Of a stretch of DNA of 64,000 nt, positions 59,987-64,000 are shown in pieces. Source of the DNA: UBA12202 sp002691725. Its GTDB lineage: Bacteria > Pseudomonadota > Alphaproteobacteria > Puniceispirillales > UBA1172. Each line of letters opens with the position of its first letter. The first letter of the stretch is position 1. The notes beneath the pieces were generated by a model, which saw nothing but the letters and a program-made list of their open reading frames with translations, was not told the DNA's origin and made no database searches. The DNA lies in assembly GCA_965660675.1 (NCBI GenBank), contig CBFIAU010000001.1:338338-402337 (forward strand). Reading direction: 5' to 3'. Both the position numbers and the translations under genes were made by a program.

Positions 59987-60939
59987 GGCTTCACCATATG
60001 ACAGCGTGCGATATGATCACCTTGCGCGACATCCTGTGGTTGTGTTTGGCATATTTCAGAAGATACATGGCAACGGTCAAAAAAGATGCAGCCCCTATGC
60101 TGATGATGCAAGTCAGGGATTTCACCAGGGATTGTTGGCAAAACCTGATTATGGTCACTCAACCTGGCGGGATCACACTCCAGCAGTTTTTGAGTATATG
60201 GGTGCAGAGAGTTGTGAAAAATCTGTTTTGCTGTCCCCCTTTCGACGACTTCCCCGGCATACATAACTAGCACCTTGTCGCAAAGCTCAGCGATCACACC
60301 AAGATGATGTGAGATGAACAAGATGGAACATCCAATTTGCTCTTGTAATTCCTTCAGCAATTCAATGGTTGCGATTTCAAGCGTAGCATCAAGGGCAGTG
60401 GTAGGCTCATCGGCAATCAGCAAATCTGGTTTCATCATGAGAGCCATGGCAATGGCAATGCGCTGTTTCATACCGCCAGAAAATTCGTGAGGATGGCGCG
60501 TTAACGCTTCCTCAGGGTCTGGTATGCGAACCTGTTTAAGCATGGCAATAGCGTTTTGCCTCTTTTCTTCTCGACTTTCGCTAGACCGATATTGAATATG
60601 CTCCATCTGCTTACCCACAGATATGACGGGGTTTAATGCCCCCATTGGGTCTTGAAATACTGTTGAAATTTTCACCCCGCGGATATTCTGCATATCCTGA
60701 TGCGACAGCGATATCAGGTTTTGGTCATGAAATATCACTTCGCCACTATCAACACGGCCATTCTGTGCCAACAGACCAAGTATCGTATTGATCAATGTTG
60801 ATTTTCCGCATCCAGATTCGCCCACCACACCAACAATACAATTTTTTGGAACAGCAAAACTGACATCACGGAGAGCTTGCAAATCACCTGTCTCAGTTTG
60901 AAAAGACACATTCAAATTCTTTATCTGAAGAATATTCAT
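59980..60939 (-). CDS. dppD: DppD/OppD-type ABC transporter ATPase
   Basis: ATPase, 319 aa. Walker A GESGCGKSTLI, signature FSGGMKQRIAIAMAL, Walker B LLIADEPTTALD, and a C-terminal 'GCIFFDRCHVSSEICQ' cysteine segment. Its start shares one base with the permease stop. Pairs with the DppF-type protein. Confidence 0.9.
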   Translation of the reverse strand: MNILQIKNLNVSFQTETGDLQALRDVSFAVPKNCIVGVVGESGCGKSTLINTILGLLAQNGRVDSGEVIFHDQNLISLSHQDMQNIRGVKISTVFQDPMGALNPVISVGKQMEHIQYRSSESREEKRQNAIAMLKQVRIPDPEEALTRHPHEFSGGMKQRIAIAMALMMKPDLLIADEPTTALDATLEIATIELLKELQEQIGCSILFISHHLGVIAELCDKVLVMYAGEVVERGTAKQIFHNSLHPYTQKLLECDPARLSDHNQVLPTIPGEIPDLHHQHRGCIFFDRCHVSSEICQTQPQDVAQGDHIARCHMVKPC

Positions 60940-61772
60940 TAGCGTCTCTTCATCCGTGGATCAAAAATATCGCGCAAAGTTTCACCAAGAAAGGTAAAAC
61001 CCAGTGTTGTCAGAATAATAGGTAAGCCACCAGCAACAGCAATCCACGGGGTGTCTCTGATAGCAGTAAACCCATCATTCAGAATGGCTCCCCAGCTTGG
61101 AGTGGGCGGGCGAACGCCTAAGCCAAGAAAGCTCATCCCGGCCTCAATTGCAATAACCACGGGGATATCCATCGACACCAAAATTAGCAAGGGGCCAATA
61201 GTATTTGGCAGCATATGAACCCTAAGAATCCGCATTGTTGAAGCGCCCATGCTTTGTGCGGATGTAACAAACTCAGCAGATTTCAGAGTTAATGTCTGGG
61301 TTCTGATAATTCGGGCATATCCGGGAACATTCACCAACACAACAACAATAATAACTGAGGTCAAAGATGGCCCAAATAATGTCACTAATGCCAAGGCAAG
61401 CATGACGGTGGGGAAGCTTTTAACCGTATCAAATAATAACAGCAACACATTATCAAGCCAGCGTGGGCCATACCCTGCCAGCAAGCCCAGAGCCGTTCCG
61501 ATAATGAGTGAAACAGTTGTTGTAAATAAAGCAACAGCAAGGGCTATCCGTCCACCATGCAAAATACGGGCAAACAAGTCACGACCTAATTGATCTGTTC
61601 CCATTAGATGGTCAAAGCTTGGCGGCAAAAACCGATCACGAGGTGAGATTTTACTTGGGTCGGCGCTAGCGATAACATCCGCAAAAACCGCACTAAATAT
61701 CATCAGAATAACAAGACTGATACCCAGGGCACCCAGTGGCTCACGCATAATTTTGAGTAGCGATTTTTTCAT
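60939..61772 (-). CDS. dppC: DppC-type ABC transporter permease
   Basis: Permease, 277 aa from the ATG at 61772. The frame can be opened ten codons earlier (61802) inside dppB, but the family N-terminus 'MKKSLLKIMREPLGALGIS' fits the later start, which begins one base after the dppB stop. 'HLMGTDQLGRDLFARI' and the coupling loop 'TSAQSMGASTMRILRVHMLPN' are present. Paired with the DppB-type permease. Confidence 0.87.
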   Translation of the reverse strand: MKKSLLKIMREPLGALGISLVILMIFSAVFADVIASADPSKISPRDRFLPPSFDHLMGTDQLGRDLFARILHGGRIALAVALFTTTVSLIIGTALGLLAGYGPRWLDNVLLLLFDTVKSFPTVMLALALVTLFGPSLTSVIIVVVLVNVPGYARIIRTQTLTLKSAEFVTSAQSMGASTMRILRVHMLPNTIGPLLILVSMDIPVVIAIEAGMSFLGLGVRPPTPSWGAILNDGFTAIRDTPWIAVAGGLPIILTTLGFTFLGETLRDIFDPRMKRR

Positions 61773-61773
61773 T

Positions 61774-62718
61774 CTATAAACGACTGCGGACACGGGGATC
61801 AAGCACTCCTATAATGATATCTGCCAGCAAATTAATAAATACAAATAACACGGTTGTAACGAGCACTGCTCCTGTGACCAACGGATAATTGCGCGTTAAG
61901 ATGGCATCATATACCAGCTTTCCGACACCCGGCCGGGCAAAAACAATTTCTGCAAATACCGCAGATGATAACATCTGGCCTATGCCAACCCCTAATAATG
62001 TGATGGTTGGCAAGATCGCAATGGTAAGAGCATAGCGATAGGTAATCAGTCTGTCTGGCAAGCCAAAAGCACGCGCGGTTTTGATATGTGATGCCTCTAA
62101 TACTTCTAGCATTGATGCTCTAACCATACGGCCGATATATCCAATCCATCCTAGCCCCACTGCTAATGACGGCAAAATCAGATGGATGAGCTGATCACCA
62201 AGTTGGCCTTCTTCACCAGCACCAATAGCAGGCAACCACTGCAAGGAAACCGCAAAGATCAGCATTGCATAAATCGCAACTACGAACGATGGAACGGCGA
62301 TCAAGCCTACCGATAACACCCCGATCAAACGATCTACCATGCCACCTCTTCGCACCGCTGCATAACAACCAAGCGGGATTCCAAGAGCGATGGACCAGGT
62401 CATGCCGCCAGCAATCAAAGCTAATGTATAAGGAAGCTGTTCTAAGACGACATCAAAAACAGGCCGGTCTGATAACACCTCATTGCCTAAATCACCTGTC
62501 CATGCGCCAGCAAAGAAATTCCAGAATTGTATAATAAGCGGTTTATCTAATCCCATTTTAATTTCAAGCGTTTTGCGCATAGCTTCTGTGGCACGAGGGC
62601 CAAGCGCGACAGCTGCCGGGTCGCCAGGGATCAGATAAATCATAGTGAACAACAGAAATTGTGCCGTCGAAACGATCACAATCGAAAGTAGTAATCTGTT
62701 GAAAATATATTTAAGCAT
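61774..62718 (-). CDS. dppB: DppB-type ABC transporter permease
   Basis: Permease, 314 aa from the ATG at 62718 (MLKYIFNRLLLSIVIVS, the usual first helix). The frame extends upstream to 62763, but that region is occupied by the hairpin 62731-62758, so the shorter form is preferred even without a strong ribosome site. 'YLIPGDPAAVALGPRATE' and 'KTARAFGLPDRLITYRYAL' are family landmarks. Expressed downstream of the binding protein, through or past that hairpin. Confidence 0.87.
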   Translation of the reverse strand: MLKYIFNRLLLSIVIVSTAQFLLFTMIYLIPGDPAAVALGPRATEAMRKTLEIKMGLDKPLIIQFWNFFAGAWTGDLGNEVLSDRPVFDVVLEQLPYTLALIAGGMTWSIALGIPLGCYAAVRRGGMVDRLIGVLSVGLIAVPSFVVAIYAMLIFAVSLQWLPAIGAGEEGQLGDQLIHLILPSLAVGLGWIGYIGRMVRASMLEVLEASHIKTARAFGLPDRLITYRYALTIAILPTITLLGVGIGQMLSSAVFAEIVFARPGVGKLVYDAILTRNYPLVTGAVLVTTVLFVFINLLADIIIGVLDPRVRSRL

Positions 62719-62730
62719 TTTTAGATGGAA

Positions 62731-62758
62731 AAAGGCGGCTTCAAATGAAGCCGCCTTT
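62731..62758 (-). terminator. Intrinsic terminator after the right-end binding-protein gene
   Basis: Perfect 12-bp stem AAAGGCGGCTTC/GAAGCCGCCTTT with a 4-nt AAAT loop, running into TTTTTCC on the minus strand. It starts 7 bases after the binding-protein stop and lies just before dppB, so read-through must supply the permease message. Confidence 0.85.
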
Positions 62759-62765
62759 ATCACCC

Positions 62766-64000
62766 TTAAGCAGGTTTGAATTCAGGAAGCAAGGATTCCC
62801 CATTAGGTTTTAATCCTGGCTTTATCTCGGTGTTATGAATAGCCCCCACAACTTCATGGGTTAAGAACACATAACTTCCGCTTTCATCCATGATACCTTG
62901 CATCTTTTTATATATTTCATCACGCTTAGCTATATCACTTTCAACCAATCCCTGATCGTGAAGTGCTTTATATTCAGCATTGTTGAAGCGTTCCCAATTC
63001 CAGACACCAACTTGTTCTGGGGTGAACCACACGGTCGCCCAGCTTGGATCAGGCTGCATGGAGAACCGACTCAATACCAATTGCAGTTTGTTCCAGTAAT
63101 CACCATCTTTTGAGCCAAGCGTCCAGAAAGTTCCACTATCATTTTGCTTGATCTCAACATTGATACCAACTTCGGCGAGATTAGCCTGAATAACCTGCGC
63201 AGCGGTTAACCGTTCAGACTGATTCAGGATATCAAGGGTTACGTTCAGATTGCTGATCCCTTCCTTCTTCAGTAAGTCTCTTGCTTTATCTGGATCATAA
63301 TCATATGTCACACTTGATCTGTTCCCCGGCATACCTGGCGCAATAATGCCATTAGCAACGGAGGCTGCACCATAATATGTCGCATCAACAACGGTTTCAC
63401 GGTCAACCGCATGCTGTATAGCCCTTCTTACATTAATATTGTCAAATGGGGCTACATCCTGATTGATGCCAAGCCAAACATAAGCCAGAGAAGGCTTTTC
63501 AAGAATAACACTATTTGGCGGTGGATTCTTTTTCAGCCGTGGAATAGATGACACAGAAGTCCAGGTATAATCCAGATCACCTGCTTCATATCCGCGTTCG
63601 GCAGTGGCAGGGTCTTCGATAGGAATGATGTGGATTTCCTCGAACCCGCCCTTTTCATACGCCCAATCAGGATTCCGTTTTAGGATGGTTTTTTGTTTTG
63701 GTTGCCAGTCAGCAAGTAAATACTGGCCTGATTGTGCAACTGGCTTGGTGGTAATCTTATTTCCCAGTTCAGTCACAGCTTTGCGTGAAAGAATACAAGA
63801 TGACGATGTTGGCAATGTTGTTGTCCATAGAGGCACAAACTTATTTTTCAAATGAATAATGCCAGATAGCTTGTCTTTGACTTCCACTTCTTTCAATGCT
63901 GCCCAGTCACCTGCAAATGGGCTTTCCATGGCGGGATCGGCAATTCTTTCTAGTGAAAACTTTACATCGTCAGCAGTCATCTGGCCGTAACCATCGGTGA
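62766..64000 (-). CDS. Family 5 ABC transporter solute-binding protein (5' end outside window)
   Basis: Peptide/opine-type binding protein, truncated by the window: the frame is open to base 64000 and continues beyond the first Met (63980) with 'TDGYGQ' upstream. At least 410 residues are present. The missing part is the signal peptide and first strand, since the visible start 'MTADDVKFSLERI' corresponds to about residue 110 of the family. First visible gene of the operon with DppB/C/D/F, two CocE-type hydrolases and an alpha/beta hydrolase. Ligand unknown. Confidence 0.9.
   Translation of the reverse strand, partial: TDGYGQMTADDVKFSLERIADPAMESPFAGDWAALKEVEVKDKLSGIIHLKNKFVPLWTTTLPTSSSCILSRKAVTELGNKITTKPVAQSGQYLLADWQPKQKTILKRNPDWAYEKGGFEEIHIIPIEDPATAERGYEAGDLDYTWTSVSSIPRLKKNPPPNSVILEKPSLAYVWLGINQDVAPFDNINVRRAIQHAVDRETVVDATYYGAASVANGIIAPGMPGNRSSVTYDYDPDKARDLLKKEGISNLNVTLDILNQSERLTAAQVIQANLAEVGINVEIKQNDSGTFWTLGSKDGDYWNKLQLVLSRFSMQPDPSWATVWFTPEQVGVWNWERFNNAEYKALHDQGLVESDIAKRDEIYKKMQGIMDESGSYVFLTHEVVGAIHNTEIKPGLKPNGESLLPEFKPA

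Noticed and set aside
1..64000. rRNA, tRNA, insertion sequences, prophage or integration sites
   Set aside because: No conserved rRNA or tRNA stretch, transposase, integrase, terminal inverted repeats or phage genes were seen on either strand.

Overview
The window is a gene-dense stretch of an alphaproteobacterial chromosome with moderate-to-low GC by eye. Its content points to a free-living marine heterotroph, and SAR116-like (Puniceispirillales) is my best guess. That guess rests on gene content: non-heme-iron phosphonate oxygenases, multi-domain dimethylglycine/sarcosine dehydrogenases, a pyrrolysine-free MttB homologue, and a phosphate-stress lipid-remodelling pair. No rRNA, tRNA, IS element, prophage or CRISPR array was seen.

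Layout. 1-6.1 kb: a polyamine-type ABC transporter (potB partial, potA, potD) interrupted by a serine hydrolase and an amidase. 6.3-9.8 kb: hutF, a gene relic and an orphan family-5 solute-binding protein (SBP). 9.9-12.3 kb: a methyltransferase, then a tmpB/tmpA-like pair of iron oxygenases predicted to release glycine betaine and phosphate from a trimethylammonio-phosphonate. 12.4-20 kb: a DUF1501/DUF1800 pair, a class IV aminotransferase, an N,N-dimethylformamidase-like large subunit and a second amidase. 20-26.4 kb: a peptide/opine-type ABC transporter and a D-cysteine desulfhydrase-like PLP enzyme. 26.4-31.5 kb: a complete urease operon ureDABCEFG. 31.7-38.3 kb: a DUF2721 membrane protein, an enolase-superfamily racemase/OSBS, phoB, a Pho box, a PlcP-like phosphoesterase and a glycosyltransferase fused to diacylglycerol kinase, then a DMT exporter. 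38.3-46 kb: an operon of an MttB-family methyltransferase, two FAD/GcvT dehydrogenases and an AGXT2-like aminotransferase. 46-53.1 kb: an SDR/sulfotransferase pair and a taurine-type ABC transporter with two SDRs and a polysaccharide-deacetylase-like hydrolase. 53.2-64 kb: a small secreted protein, then an operon of a Dpp-type transporter, two CocE/NonD hydrolases and an alpha/beta hydrolase.

How it fits together. Most of the window is scavenging of nitrogen, carbon and phosphorus from small organic molecules: polyamines, amides, formamides, urea, formiminoglutamate, methylated glycines, phosphonates and peptides. Uptake systems sit beside the hydrolases likely to process their cargo.

The most striking locus is phoB - Pho box - plcP - agt::dgkA (33.7-36.9 kb). 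A well-matched PhoB site lies upstream of a predicted phospholipase C-type enzyme. That gene overlaps one encoding a glycolipid synthase fused to a diacylglycerol kinase whose conserved residues are intact. I read this as a phosphate-starvation lipid-exchange module with a built-in DAG salvage domain. Two structural themes run across the window. Short tandem duplications of 9-17 bp occur in genes (unit always a multiple of three) and in gaps (unit never a multiple of three). Perfect-stem hairpins lie directly after four of the five SBP genes.
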